Notes under the pieces: generated by a model
What the model saw: only the letters and a program-made list of their open reading frames with translations
Database searches by the model: none
Told to the model about the DNA's origin: nothing
Part shown: piece by piece, positions 22,567 through 36,079 of the stretch
Layout of the letters: every line of letters starts with the position of its first letter
Position numbering within the stretch: position 1 is the first letter of the stretch
Program-made: the position numbers and the translations under genes
Assembly (NCBI RefSeq): GCF_000801105.2
Contig: NC_079515.1
Coordinates: 13,206,001-13,270,000, forward strand
Reading direction: 5' to 3'
Length of the DNA stretch: 64,000 nucleotides
Source: Raphanus sativus
Lineage: Eukaryota > Streptophyta > Magnoliopsida > Brassicales > Brassicaceae

Positions 22567-24049
22567 GATCCTTGTTTGTCCTCGAACAAGACAAGTACCA
22601 AGAACAGGGAGAAAGGTTTGAAAGAGTGGGAACTCGCTTATTCTCAGCAACCATACTCTTACCACAAATCTCTGAACCATACAAGCTGTAGATTAGGACC
22701 ACACACACTTACTGAGAACCCCCTGATCGCTGTTCGAAGATCGGCTCCTTACTTTACATCTCAACCTGAAAAGGCAACACTTTCGAGACAAAACTCCTTA
22801 TGTTCAATTAAGATCAGCGTGAGCTTCTTGTCACAGGCTCTACTCAGAGAGAACGGGTTAGGTATAGAACAGGCTAACTTTTATGGTGGAGTTCAAAAGT
22901 GTTTAGGGTTTACCAAGAGTGGATGCAGGATATCGCACAAAATGGTCGTGAGAGGACGGCTCCATTGAGGTCCACAGTCCTTACTCATCTCTGCTGATCG
23001 GACTGCTCTCCGATAGATCGATCATAGGACTACTCTGCGCGATTCAACTTCCCCTTCAGAACACTTCACTGAAACCACCATCACTTTCTCAACTTCCCCA
23101 GTGGCATGCATCATGGATTCTTCCCTTTCTCGTCACCAGTAAATCAAAGCAAAAACGAAAAACTTTTTTTTTAATACTGAAATACAGAATGCTGGGGTGA
23201 CGAGTAAGGAGGTAACAAGTGATGTACATGATGCCACTGGTGATTCATCCTGGTTCGTTCTAGCCATTTACTCCCTTCATTGTTCTCTGGTGTACCGGAA
23301 CAGGCACTCTGGTTGTTCTCTTGTTTGCACTGATTGTTCCGCCTTCTTCCACTGTGTGAGCATTGATGAGTAAGAACTGCGTCGATCCTTTCCTCTCCGG
23401 CCTTTTTGCACATATCTGCACATAAAGTACTAGAAAAGCAAATGCATGAGGGTGGAACAAAAGGCATCTGCAAAACAACAGCAAAACCCAATATCAGCAC
23501 AGTTCGTCGGTTGTTCTAGAAACGATGGAACAATCCAATCTTCTTGCTTAACCCAAGTCCATCGATTACTAGACAACCTACACAAGCCTCAATCTCAACA
23601 GTACAAATCGCAAAGACCAAGAATCACAATCAAAAAATCGGTTCCTCTTCCATTCAAAATCAATCATCAATTCAATCCTAGTAGCAAGTATACTATCAAG
23701 AGCTACAATCTAGGATGAAATCGCAAGGTATAAAGGAAAAAGAGGATCCAAAAAGTCACTCCCAATTCGCGATTTGCATGCGCAAAAAGGGAAGAGTTCT
23801 TGGCCGATTACCTTGATTGGAAAGGTGATTCCTGCAAAACAAACCAATCTCTAGAGAACCCAAGAGGTGAGAGCCAAAAATCGTGAAGATAGAATCAAAA
23901 AGGGGAGAGTTTGCGATTTAGGGTTCTTGAGAGGGGTGGGTTGATTTGCGGCGAGAGAGAGATAGTGGGGAGTGGAATGTTTGGGCTTTAAAAAGCCAAT
24001 CAAAACCGCTTCCCCTTCCTTTTTATTTGTTTTTTGTTTGTTCGAGAAC
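22567..24049 (-). other. Gypsy region between pol and 3' LTR
   Basis: About 1.5 kb where Athila elements often carry an env-like frame. No such frame is recognisable here. The sequence is not strongly AT-rich and holds only short open frames. Confidence 0.5.
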
Positions 24050-27000
24050 TTATCTGGGAACAATCGGCGGAACAACCGCTGGAGTGTTCTCGGGAGTGAT
24101 CTCGAGTTTTCTTGATTTTTCAACCTGCAAGTTAATTTCTAGAATGATAAAAATCAAAATAAAACAATATTTACACTCACCAGTGGATTCCCTCCCACCA
24201 AGCGCTTGTTTTCTGTCACTAGCTTGAGGGGGATCACTTAAGGGTATCTCTACACCTTCAGCGATTGTTGAGTCAGCAAGATATGGCTTGAGACGCTGAC
24301 CATTGACAACAAATTCTCCACCTCTTGTGTCCAGCAACACAACAGCTCCATAGGGGCGAACTTCCTTGATGGTGAAGGGTCCAGACCATCTGGAGTTAAG
24401 CTTTCCAGGGAACAGTTTAACCCGTGAATTGAAGAGTAAGACCTGATCGTTCGGAGCAAAGCTTCTGCTGATGATCCATTTGTCATGGAATGCCTTGGCT
24501 AGATGCCTGATCTCCTCCAACTCGTGGATCTGAATGGTTCGCCTTTCCTTGGCGGGTTTGATGTCGAAGTTGAGTAGTTTGACAGCCCAAGCCGCCTTGT
24601 ACTCTAGCTCAACAGGTAGGTGGCACGCCTTGCCATAGACCAGATGATAGGGAGTGGTCCCTAAAGGGGTCTTGTAGGCTGTTCTGTACGCCCAGAGAGC
24701 ATCGTCAAGCTTAAGGGACCAGTCCTTGCGGGTGGTGTTGACAGTCTTCTGTAGGATGCTCTTGATCTCTCTGTTGAAAACTTCCACTTGACCACTTGTT
24801 TGGGGATGATAGGCGGTTGCAACCTTGTGTTTCACACCATTCTTGCTTAGCAATCCTTGGAACAACTTGTTGATAAAGTGAGTTCCACCATCGCTTATAA
24901 CCACTCTAGGCACTCCAAATCTTGGAAAGATGATGGAGGTGAACATCTTGGTTACAACTTGCGCATCATTGGTTGGACTAGCAATCGCTTCTACCCACTT
25001 GGAGACATAGTCCACAGCAACCAAGATGTACTCATTCTTGTGAGAGACCGGGAATGGTCCCATGAAATCGATCCCCCAGCAGTCGAACACTTCAACTTCT
25101 AAGATGTAGTTCTAAGGCATCTCGTTTCTCTTGCTTATACTCCCCATCCTTTGGCATGAATTGCATCGTGATATGAAAGCGTGAGCATCTCTGAACATAG
25201 TGGGCCACCAGAAACCGGCTTGGAGGATCTTGGAAACTGTCTTGAAGGTGGCAAAGTGACCAGCATAAGAGGAACCGTGACAGTGGTGAAGGATCCCTGG
25301 AATATCAGCCTCTGGAACACACCTCCTGAAGATCCCATCTTTGCCTTGCCGATATAGATACGGCTCATCCCAGAAGTAGTGCCTTGCTTCCCTTAGAAAT
25401 TTCCTCTTCTCATTCCCAGTGAACCTCAAAGGCTCTTTCTCAACTGCCAGGAAGTTGGCAATCTCAGCAAACCATGGAAGGTTCGGGTACTGCTTCTGGA
25501 TCAATGCAACGAATGCTCCTTCTACGCGAGAACAGTCCTTGATGACAGGGGACGACTGTTCCAAGTTGCACAGACCAATCGCGTTGACGTATTCCATCGG
25601 TTGTTCCTCGTCAAGAACTGTCTCATCTGACACTTTCATCCTAGAGAGATGATCTGCCACTCCATTATCAACCCCCTTCTTGTCTCTTATCTCCAGATCA
25701 AATTCTTGGAGCAAGAGAATCCATCCTCAAGAGTCGTGGTTTAGCATCCTTCTTCGTGAGTAGGTACTTGAGAGCCGTGTGGTCTGTGTGCACAATCACC
25801 TTTGATCCAACCAGATAGGATCTGAACTTCTCAAAAGCGAACACGATGGCAAGGAGCTCCTTCTATGTGGTTGCATATCGGCACTGAGCTTCATCTAAGG
25901 TTCTGCTTGCATAGTATATCACGTGAAACTTCTTGTCTTTACGCTGTCCAAGGACTGCTCCCACTGCAAAATCACTTGCATCTGTCATGATCTCAAAAGG
26001 GAGATCCCAGTCTGGAGGTTGGACCACTGGTGCACTCACTAGAGCTCCCTTGATCGTGTGGAATGCGGCTAAGCAGTCGCTGTCAAAGGCAAACTGAGCT
26101 TCTTTGCAGAGCAACCGAGTGAGTGGTCTCGCGATCTTAGAGAAGTCCTGGATGAACCTCCTATAGAAACCAGCGTGTCGCAAGAAACTCCTGATTCCCT
26201 TCACTGAAGTTGGTGGTTGCAGACTCATCATGACCTAGATCTTTGCCTTGTCCACCTCAATGCCTTTCTCTGATATCTTGTGTCCCAGAACAATCCCATC
26301 TCTGACCATGAAGTGGCATTTCTCCCAGTTCAGCACCAGATGCTTCTCCTCGCATCGCTTCAGCACCCTGCACAAGTTTGACAAACATACATGAAATGAG
26401 CTTCCATAGACGCTGAAATCGTCCATGAAAACCTCCATTATGTCTTCGATCAGATCAGTAAAAATCGACATCATGCAGCGTTGGAAGGTCGCTAGAGCAT
26501 TGCACAAGCCGAAGGGCATCCTCCTGTATGCATATGTTCCATAAGGGCATGTGAACGTCGTCTTCTCCTGATTGTCTGGGTGGATGGGAATCTGAAAGAA
26601 ACCTGAATAACCATCTAAAAAACAATAGTAAGGGTGGTTAGCCAATCTCTCAAGCATTTGATCAATAAAAGGAAGTGGGAAGTGATCCTTACGAGTCGCA
26701 GCATTCAACTTACGAAAATCAATGCACATGCGATGACCAGTAACTGTTCTAGTGGGGATCAATTCATTCTTTTCATTGGTTATCACAGTGATCCCACCCT
26801 TCTTAGGCACTACATGCACAGAACTAACCCACTTACTATCAGAGATCGCATAGATCACACCTGCTTCTAGAAGTTTCATTATCTCTTTCTTTACAACATC
26901 TTTTAGATTTGGGTTTAACCTCCTCTGATGTTCTACAGAAGTCATCGATTCATCTTCCAGGTGTATTCTATGCATGCACAGATCAGGTGAAATGCCAGGT

Positions 27001-29963
27001 ATGTCAGCTAGAGAATAACCCAATGCCTTACGATATTTTATCAGTTCACACAAAAGCAGAGCAGTCTCGGCATTGTTCAGGTCAGTATTCACAATGAGAG
27101 GATATGTAGAGTTGGGTCCAAAAAATGCATACCTGAGTCCCTTGGGAAGGGATTTGAGCTCTACCTTTGCAGCTTTCAGCTCGCTCCATGAGTCGTCGGT
27201 CTGAGCTGCCGGAACAGACGGGTTCTGAGGCGCGGTTGTTCCAGCCGATTTGCTGGACTCACTGTTCTCCCCCAGACTTAGATTCGCCACCATCCTTTCA
27301 ATACTCCTGGCTGAATCTAGGAATTTGTCATAGGCATCAGCATCAACACTCTCTAAGCTCTGCTCGGCTTCAGCTCTGACTAAGGCGAGTTCAAGTGGAT
27401 TCTCAGTGAGAATCTCCTCGATCATTCCCTCATGCGGCTCTAACGGGTCACCATCTTCTTGGACAGTGAAAGTTTGTCCATCCAGCATCGGCTTCTTGAG
27501 CATCTGCTCCATCTCAAACTTCATCACAATATCTCCAAGGTGGAGATCAATCTTCCCTTGTCGGACATCGATGATAGCTCCAACAGTGCAGAGGAATGGT
27601 CTGCCTAGGATCAGGGGATCATTTGAATCTTCCTCGACTTCCAGAACAACGAAATCGGCAAGAACAAGTGTGCTCCCAACCAGAACTTGAAGATCTTCGA
27701 GGATTCCAACTGGAGACTTCACAGATCGATCAGCAAACACTAGGGACATCCTGGTAGGCTTGAAGTCCGTGTACCCAAGGCGCTTAGCCACAGTATATGG
27801 CATGAGGTTTATGCTTGACCCTAGATCGACCAGTGAGCATGAGAAGACTGTTCTCCCAATCTGAACCGAGAGGACACATTTTCCCGGATCACCCAACTTC
27901 TTGATCCTTCTGTTCTGGAGCACCGCACTGCACTCCTTAGAGACAATCATGAACTCGCTGTCATCAGATATCTTCCCAGAGATCAGTTCCTTCACAAAGC
28001 TACGCATGGATGAAATCATCTGGATCGCACTCATTAGAGGGAGTTTGACAGTTAGGTCTTCCAGCATCTTCCTGCACTTCATCTCTTCCTTATCCTTGCG
28101 TGTAGCCTTAGCTGGAACAAGGTAGGGTATTTTTAGTACATAGTGACGAGCAGAAGAAGGTGCTGCAGTCGGTGGAACAACCCCAGCGGGTCACTATGCT
28201 TCAGTCGGAACAGTCTCAGTAGGTTGTTCTGCCTCTTCCTCATCTGTGGGTACAGCTTTAGGTGGCTGATCCGACTCCTTCTGCTTCCCTTTCTCAGCCG
28301 ATGTGAATCTCCTGGGGTCCAGATCAGGCAGTTGCTTTCCACTCCTTAGACCTACTGCATTGCACTCCTTGGGGTTCTTGTCTGTTTTTCCAGGGAGAGT
28401 TCCTTGCTGTCTCTTCACACTCTCAGCAGTTTGAGCAATCTGAATATCCATCTGTCTCATATGGCTTGAGACATTGTCATACTTGGCACTCAGGTCATTG
28501 AACATATGATTCATCCTGGTGTTAATGTCGTTTGTGACCTGGTTCAGTGCTTTCCCTTGGATCTGCTGTCCTTGGAGCAGCTGGCTCATCATATTGGCGA
28601 GGCTCTTAATGTCATTGTGCGGAGCAGTCTGAGCCGGTTGTGCAGCCTGCTGATTAACCGGCTGTTTCTGGCTGTGGAACTGGGCATTCTGAGCTGGGTT
28701 GAGGACAAAGGTTCTTCCTTGATTGCCATAAGGCCTTTGGTATCCACTGTTCTGGCCCTGATTTCCTTGAGCTTTATCGTCTGGTTTAGGGGCATTGAAC
28801 ATGTGGGGATTGTTCCTCACATTAGGGTTCGGGTGATAGTTCTTGAACTGTCATCCTTGCCCATTCACATAGCTCACTTCATGCTGATCCTCAGCTGACT
28901 GATCTGCCTCTGATGTGCCATCCGCGGTTGCTTTATCCTGAGGGGTTTCTTCCATGATGAAGACCTGGTTTTGGTTGCTCTTAATCAGCTGATCGACCTT
29001 GGCAGAGAGCTCATCAATCTTGCTGTTATCGATGATTTTCACCTTCTGAGTGCGATCAGTCTCGCGGTTATTATCAGCTGAGCTTGAGGCCATGTTTTCA
29101 ATCAACTCGAAGGCACCTTGAGTGGACTGGGTCATGAAATCTCCTTTACTGGCCGAGTTCAAAGCGTTCCTGTACTCCCAGCCTACTCCATCATAGAACA
29201 CTCTCAGCAGATAGTCTTCCTCAAAACCGTGATGTGGGCACTCTCAGCGGTAGACGTTGAATCGCTCCCATGCATCGCAGAACGGCTCGTCCACCAACTG
29301 TTTGAAGGTCACGATCTTCTGTCTCAGAGCTGCCGTCTTCGATTTCGTGTAGAAGTGGCTTAGGAAGGCCTCTCGGACTTGTTCCCAAGTGGTGAGTGAT
29401 CCCGTGGGTAGGGAATCTAGCCAGCGAGCAGCTTTCCCATCAAGAGAGAAAGGGAACAGAGTACACTTGATGTAATCGGGTGGTACTCCATTCGCTTTAG
29501 TGAAACCACACATCTTCTCAAAGTGCTCGATGTGGTCCATCGGTATCTCAGCAGGAAATCCATTAAAGATCTTCCTTTGCACTAGACTTATCAAGGCTGG
29601 CTTGATCTCGAAGTCTTACCTAGTGCACGGTGGAGGGTTGATGGCAGATCGCGTAGCAGGCAGATTGCGCAGTAAGTTTCTCTGGCCGATCTGGACAACT
29701 TCCTCCTGTTGGTTCTGCCGGTTCGCAGCATTCAGAGCAGCTTGCTCGGCAGCAGCTTGCTGCGCTTGGATCATTTGTTGCATCTGCTGCATCTGCTGTT
29801 GCATGAGTGCAAACGCAGCAGTGAGATCTTCTTGGTGATCACCCATGTTGGTGTTTATTGATCTCGGCTGTTGACGGTTCTGTCGTTCCAATCTCGCTAG
29901 TTCCTTGTTGGTAAGCTGATGCAATGGTCCTTGTGCGTTGCTCCGAGTATGTCTACTGGTCAT
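24050..29963 (-). pseudogene. gag-pol polyprotein of the Athila-like element, multiply interrupted
   Basis: Gag begins at 29963 with MTSRHTRSNAQGPLHQLTNK; the gag core is at about 29594-29244. The protease region near 27950-27600 contains the VDLGSSINLMP block. RT and connected domains run 27100-26235, RNase H 26231-25863, and integrase 25714-25112 (zinc-binding part) and 25090-24300 (core, with [12 protein letters not shown] and VISDGGTHF). Stops interrupt the frame at about 29241, 28848, 28188-28193, 26232, 25860 and 25093, and one extra base near 25722 shifts it. Most of the stops fit CAG to TAG, CGA to TGA or TGG to TGA changes. This is the replication polyprotein of a retrotransposon and is not functional in this copy. 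Confidence 0.88.
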
Positions 29964-30059
29964 GCACCTGGATCATCAGCTGAAACAAAGAAATAAACAC
30001 GAGTTAGATATCTTAGACTAGATATGAAACCGAAAATTAGAGGTAAAAAAAATTTGGTC

Positions 30060-30081
30060 CCGTCGCAACGGCGCCAAAACT
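30060..30081 (-). other. Primer-binding site of the Athila-like element
   Basis: Minus strand, three bases after the 5' LTR end, reads TTTGGCGCCGTTGC, the kind of site seen in many plant gypsy elements and usually assigned to a tRNA-Asp-type primer (from memory, not tested). Confidence 0.65.
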
Positions 30082-31231
30082 TGATACACTAAAAATGAAT
30101 CCTTGCTACTGCCAAGTTAACAGTTGCAATTGTAGTACTTGAGATTCAAATCCAGAGGACCAGTCTACACTCTAGTTATATAAGTTTCGAAATCAAGCTA
30201 AGATGAAGATATGGATTTGGTTATAAAGCGACGATAGTTAACAAGCAAATAAAACACGAGATTGATTCAATTAAACAAGAGCTAGCCTAGGGTATTTCAT
30301 TGGGTGTTGAATTGGAGCCAAACAATTATTCAAGCGCGATGAAGTGCTTTCTAGAACTCGGATCACTCAGCTGGAACACTCCACTGTCGTGGCAGTGATC
30401 GCTTTGCAGATCGATCTCACCACCTAATTGTCGTTGGGATGAGGATCGATTGCAAGCTTTAGAGAATAGCTCCGATCAGTTTACTTACCACCCTAATATC
30501 TACTTTCGCTGATTAGGGATACTAAGCTCATTCAATACATGTCAAGTTATCTCCTAAGCGGTTAACTAGGTGATGAACTAGTGATCTAACATCAAGTGAT
30601 CATGTTAATGAAAGCAGTAAGAACAGTATGAATAAAGAACAGTTATGGATCGCTTATCTATGTTTAGCTCATGTCTCAACACCCTAAAAACCCTAGGCGA
30701 GCAAGGCTACTACTCGATCATGATGCAAATAAAAGAGACATAAATCCTGAATAAAATCGCATAAGAACAGAGTATGAAACAATAGGGTTCAGATGATCTT
30801 TTCTATGAGAGGATGGATTCTTCTCCCTTACAAGTTGCAGATCGCAAATCACAGTGTTCTCTTGTCAAAACTAGCGTTAGAAAATAGTAAAAAGATAGAT
30901 GGCGTTTTATATGGAGGCGCCAATCAGAAGAAAAGAGATTAGGGCAACAGGGCTTTAATTCCCGAAATAAAGAGTTTCCATATTCGTCGGGAACAATCTC
31001 CGGATCACTCCGTCTGCTTGTTCCGCTTGAGAGAAAACAGTCTCGGGACTGTTGTACTTGAGTGTTCTCCGCAGGATTGCTCCAAAAGGACATCTTTTCA
31101 TCAGACACCTTCTCTTCTCTCTTCTACTAACTCCTGACCTGTAAAAGGTCAAAAAGGACTAGACTGACACGAATTAGTGACTTGAAACAAATGAAAACAT
31201 ATATACAATGATGTGAAAACACCATATATCA
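30082..31231 (-). repeat. 5' LTR of the Athila-like element
   Basis: 1150 bp, starting TGATACACTAAAAATGAATC and ending ACACCATATATCA on the plus strand. It is the 5' LTR by its adjacent primer-binding site. Confidence 0.93.
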
Positions 31232-31269
31232 TCCATATTATTTTCTTGGTGCTCTTAATCTTTCTTTAG

Positions 31270-32557
31270 ATGATGTTTTTGAAGAAGCGACAACGAGAAC
31301 TTCAATTGCAAATTGAACGTCCCATTCGACGTGTAATCACAAGAGCTGGCCAAGATTATATAGAAAGTGTGCTGAAGGAAGATCCTCTTCATTTTAGAGA
31401 GTTATACCGAATGTATCCGGATATCTTTTTGAAGTTATGCAATCTCATCCGAGAGAAGACATGTTTAACTGATACAAGATATATTAGCCTTGAAGAAATG
31501 GTTGAATCTTTTCTCTTAACAGTTGGCCAAAATGCAAGGTATTGCTATACACGAGATAATATTAAGAGATCTAAATTTTCTGTAAGTGAGAACTTTCACA
31601 AAGTTTTGCGAGTTTTAAACCAAATTTCACCAAGTTTCATGGCCACCGCTGGATGCGGGATACCTCAAAAAATTAGAGAGAATACAAGATTTTATCCTTA
31701 TTTTAAGGTACTTATTAATATATATATATTATTTTTGATCCATGTTTTATTATTATTATTTTGATCATATATTTATTATATTTTTAGGACTGTATTAGGG
31801 CTATTGATGGTACACATATATTTGCAATGGTCCAAAAAAAGAAGAAGCATCTTTCTGCAACAGAAAAGGAGATATATCGAAAAATGTGTTGGCTGCATGT
31901 AATTTTGATCTTGAGTTCATATACGTACTTAGTGGATGGGAAGGTTCAGCTCATGATTCAAAAATATTAAATGATGTTTTAACAAGGAACACAAATCGAC
32001 TACCAGTTCCTGAAGATTTATATAAATATGTATTATATATATTGTAATCCTTGATAATTTTTCCAGAAATAAGTATTTATTTTTAAATATCAGGAAAAAA
32101 TTATCCGGTTGATTACGGTTTCGCAAATCGTCGCAACTTTTTGGCTCCTTATCGTGGTGTTCGATACCATCCACAAGAGTTTTCTGGTCAAGAATCTACT
32201 CCACAAAATGACAAAGAGTTGTTCAACCATCTTCATGCTTCCTTGAGGAATGTTATCGAGAGAATTTTTGGTATATTCAAATCTAAATTTCCAATATTTA
32301 AGTCTGCACCCCATTTTCCTTATAAGACACAAACAGAGATTGTACTTGCATGTGCTAGTTTACATAATTTTCTTCGAAAGTTCTGTCGAACAGATACTTT
32401 TCCTGAAGAAAAAGATTCTAATGAAGTAGAAGAACTTGAAGAAGTTAATAACAATGGTGAAGACATTCATATAACTCAAGATCAACAAAAAGAACATGCC
32501 AATCAAGTGAGAGCGGCAATAGCTACAAATATGTGGGCAGATTTTATGTTGTCATGA
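31270..32557 (+). pseudogene. Harbinger DDE transposase (HARBI1-like nuclease), frameshifted
   Basis: Exon 1 (31270-31707) follows an acceptor CTTTCTTTAG and encodes RAGQDYIESVLKEDP and [14 protein letters not shown], typical of the helix-turn-helix part. The second exon starts near 31788 with DCIRAIDGTHI (first catalytic Asp). Seven A (31833-31839) shift the frame; in the other frame GWEGSAHDSKIL (second Asp) follows. After a short intron a third part (32095-32557) contains DYGFANRRNFLAPYRGVRYH and RNVIERIFGIFKSKF (catalytic Glu). It ends at TGA after MWADFMLS. The family cuts and rejoins DNA at the terminal repeats. The frame break makes this copy inactive unless the extra A is an error. 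Confidence 0.85.
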
Positions 32558-32790
32558 TATACAAAATGCTTTTACACATATTATCGTTTTTATATTTATT
32601 TTATTATTAAAACTGAAGTTACTGCAAATCCATTTGACATATTTATGATAATCCAGTTATTTTGATTTTGAAATCTATATTATTGATTTTGAAATCTACT
32701 TATTTGATTTTAAAATCAATGAATTTATCAAAATTTGTAAATCAAACAAAGAATCCTAAATTCATTAAAATACTACAACCAATAACCCCC

Positions 32791-34660
32791 ACTTATTGTT
32801 GCCCCTTATGTATCACAAAAAGAACTGATTCCAAAACTACTAATCTTCATCAATCTATCGTGAGTCTTCACCATCTTTTCCTTATATCATAAAAAATCAC
32901 ATATACCACCACCTTCACTGTCTGCAATAGATGAGTAAGTTCATGAAGTTTTTGTTAGCAATTACAATCATGTTGCTACTAATTTAAATAGATTTTATGC
33001 TGCTAAAATAACTAACGTTAGAAAATACATTTTTTGTAGATGAAAAAATGTTTAAAAATTCGTTGTTAGATGATGTATTGTTTGATGCACGATTTGTTAG
33101 ATGGTAAGTCGTTCGATACATGATTAATTAGTTGATATATTTTTCGATACATGGGTTGTTAGCGACAGATAACTTGGTTTATAAGATGATATACTTCTTG
33201 GATAAATAAATTTATATATGGTAAATAATTTGTTACATAGTACATGTTTTGTTAACTAATACATAGTTTCATACATTTTTGATAAATTTTTTGTTGTCTG
33301 ATAAATGATTTATTACTTGGTACATGTTTTTTTATCTGATAAATCATTTTTTACTTGGTACATGTTTTGTCAACTGATACATAGTTTATACAAACAAATT
33401 GATAAATTTTTGGTATGATGTTATAAAAGACTGGTTAATTGCTACATGTTTTATGTAGTTTATAAATGAGTTCATAAATTGTTACTCAGCTGAAATAAAA
33501 GAGAAGTGATAGGTGATGAAATGTTTCTTACTGAAAAATGGTTAAGAAAAGAGAGTGTAAGAGTAATAAAGAGAATATAAGATTGTAACAGGGGGGAAAG
33601 AGAGTGCAAGACGAATAAAACTAGCGTAAAAAGGATAATTTTGGAAACTTAAGTCCAAAGATCTATAGTGATTTATCTACACATCAAACCATGCACATTT
33701 TTTAACTATTACTTTAATTTAGGAATATTAAGTTTAGTGTCTTAAAACATAAATAAATTAATACACTAAGTATTATTAATGACTATATAATTAAATTTAA
33801 TTAATTATACAATAATTTGGATCAAGTGTAATAAACACAATTTCCATGGAAACTTAAGATTAACAAAAACTTTGTGTAAAAACTAATTATACACAAAACA
33901 TGAAAATTTATTTTTTCCAAATAACATTATTTAAAACATATTGTTATAAATGCAAATATTTCAATTAGAATTTATTAAATTTTTAATTTAAAAAATATAT
34001 ATTGATAAACTAATATTAATAATTACAAAATATATTATTTATGATTATATGGTAGATCGAGTTACAATTGATGTTTTTATGACTCCAGAGTTTAACATCA
34101 AACATGCAATATATTTAGATCCATATGAAATGATTTTAAAACGAGTATCTTTAAATTTTATGAAATAAGAATGGTTAAAACGATAAGTTTGTATATTTTA
34201 GTTATAAAAATATTCAGAAACCAAACCTAATAGAAGATAAATTAAATACATGGGTTATTTTTCCAACAATATTTTTTATTTATTTCTACTTACTTAGTAT
34301 TAAAATAAGTTATAAATCAATAAATGTGTGTACTAATTTTAAAAATCTACCACTTTAGTTCATACACCAAACCCAGTCAAGCAATTGTTTTCAGAACAGT
34401 ATTTATTTAATCAAATTATTTTTTTTCAAAATAACTATACACTTTAAAACACGGTTAAGAATGTAGTTCACTATTAAATCACAATTATACTTTTAGAAAA
34501 TCAAGAAAAGTTAAGAAAAGATAAAAATCTCATATTATCATTTTGTAAAAATAATTTTGTATTTTAAAATTAAATGTTGTATGAGTATGATATGTCTTTA
34601 TGAAACAAAAATATTGAACTTGATCATATTCTTTAAATTTATCTCTATTTAATATTTATA
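32791..34660. other. AT-rich sequence with a degenerate GATACATG repeat
   Basis: Between 33060 and 33420 phrases such as GATACATGTTTTGTTAACTG recur about eight times at uneven spacing. The rest, 33500-34660, shows no gene or element ends. Confidence 0.5.
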
Positions 34661-35180
34661 CTAGGTGTTTTGCGTTACATGCGAGCTTAATTTTCTTAAG
34701 TGTACTTGTTAGTTTATGACTTATCAATTCGAAAACCAATGTGATAATATATGAAAAGTTTTTTTCATCAAAATATATATACTTGTTATTGTGCTAAAAA
34801 AAGCAGTCTTATATAAGAAATATTTTAGAATATATATTTAATAATTTTGATTAATATTTAATTATAAATTATTTTATATCTTATTTTTAAATTTTAAAAT
34901 CGAAAATAATATTTCCAGATAACAACAAAGTAATATACATATATATATATATGTACCTTTTAAAAATATGTTTCTATTTCTGAAAATTTTATTAAATTAA
35001 TTTATAATCAATTATCTAATTTAATATTATTAACATAAAATTCATTTTAATAGAATAAATTATATATATGTATTATATATATATATATTTATTTATTTAT
35101 GGTATCATCGACTCCAACCGCCCCAACTTTTAATGTGAGAATTTGAATGCAAAATATCATTTCGCAAATAATAATATAGA
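34661..35180 (-). mobile_element. Small non-autonomous Helitron, 520 bp
   Basis: On the minus strand it starts TCTATATTATTATTTGCGAA at 35180 and ends in CTAG at 34661, with host A before and host T after and no target duplication. The 3' end (GCATGTAACGCAAAACACCTAG) has only a weak hairpin. The interior is AT-rich with (TA)n tracts at 34938-34952 and 35060-35090. Confidence 0.5.
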
Positions 35181-36079
35181 TAGATACAATATGAAAGCTC
35201 GGATAGTAGTATGACACATATCTATTTGACTGGTATATTTTATAAAGTTATTCTATTAATAGTAATGAGGTGGTTATTCACAAATTCACTGGTATACATA
35301 TTGAATGAAAATATATCATACATACAATGACATAATTTTAAATAATAATTAGATATATAAAAAGATAATATTTAAGTCAAAATATTTTTAAAATCTAAAA
35401 CTTCAGTGTTGGATTTTTAGAAACATTTTATTTAGTGAATACAATAATATTAATGCAAGTCGCTAAAATATTTATTTTACATGAATTTTTAAATGATTAA
35501 TATACGCATGATAAATGAATTAAAATAGATATTTTAAATGATTTATTTTACATGATTTATTTTACATGATTTATTTTACTTATCTATCACTTCATTTAAC
35601 TCTAGTGCAAAGTAATTTTAATTTCTAGCGTTTTTATAGGTTTGATACAAAATAGCTGATAAGTATTTAGTCATAAAAAATGCTGGTGAATTACATATGC
35701 ATTTATTATTAACTTCTACAACACATATTATATATTTTCTTTGTATTTGTCTTCTCCGGCTTCTTTTTATTTCTCTTATTATCAATTCTTTCTTTTCATC
35801 ACATTTAACATGAATTTCAAATGTTTTCCTAATTTTCTTCAATGATATTTTTCTGAATATATCTATCTTTTACAAAATAATGAATCAAAAAATCATCTTA
35901 GAATCATTTTTAAACCCAAAACATTTATAATTGTAGAGTTCTCACATTTTCTGTTGAATATAATCTCGTATAATCTTTAAAACTTATATATTGAAGGACT
36001 AACATATATATTCTTCAATGTGAATTTCAATAATCACACATTTATATAGATATGTAATTATTATATTGCTTTTAATTAA
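35181..36079. other. AT-rich sequence without recognised features
   Basis: No gene or terminal repeat is supported. Short direct repeats of TTTACATGATTTAT occur near 35540-35580. Confidence 0.5.

Larger units (their letters stand above)
21403..31231 (-). mobile_element. Athila-like Ty3/gypsy LTR retrotransposon, 9.8 kb
   Basis: Two LTRs of about 1.15 kb (TG...CA ends) are flanked by the 5-bp target duplication TCCAT (21398-21402 and 31232-31236). On the minus strand the order is primer-binding site, gag, protease, reverse transcriptase, RNase H, integrase, polypurine tract, which is the gypsy order. The RT motif FMDDFSVYG is typical of the Athila lineage. The LTRs differ at about 20 positions plus a few small indels by eye (near 1.8 percent), which with 1.5e-8 substitutions per site per year would be about 0.6 million years. 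The reading frame is broken at many points, so it is non-autonomous. No env-like frame is seen at 22566-24050. Confidence 0.92.
19045..32790 (+). mobile_element. PIF/Harbinger element, split by a gypsy element
   Basis: The plus strand carries both genes of a PIF/Harbinger element: a Myb/SANT-like ORF1 (19566-20526) and a DDE transposase (31270-32557). The right end (complement GGGGGTTATTGGTTGTAGTA at 32790) matches the left-side TTATTGGTTTATGTATTTTA near 19050. Repeated GATTTTAAAATC-type motifs sit just inside both ends. The left terminal bases have decayed, so the exact left border and target duplication are uncertain. Without the inserted gypsy element (21403-31231 plus duplication) the Harbinger element would be about 3.9 kb. 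Confidence 0.7.
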
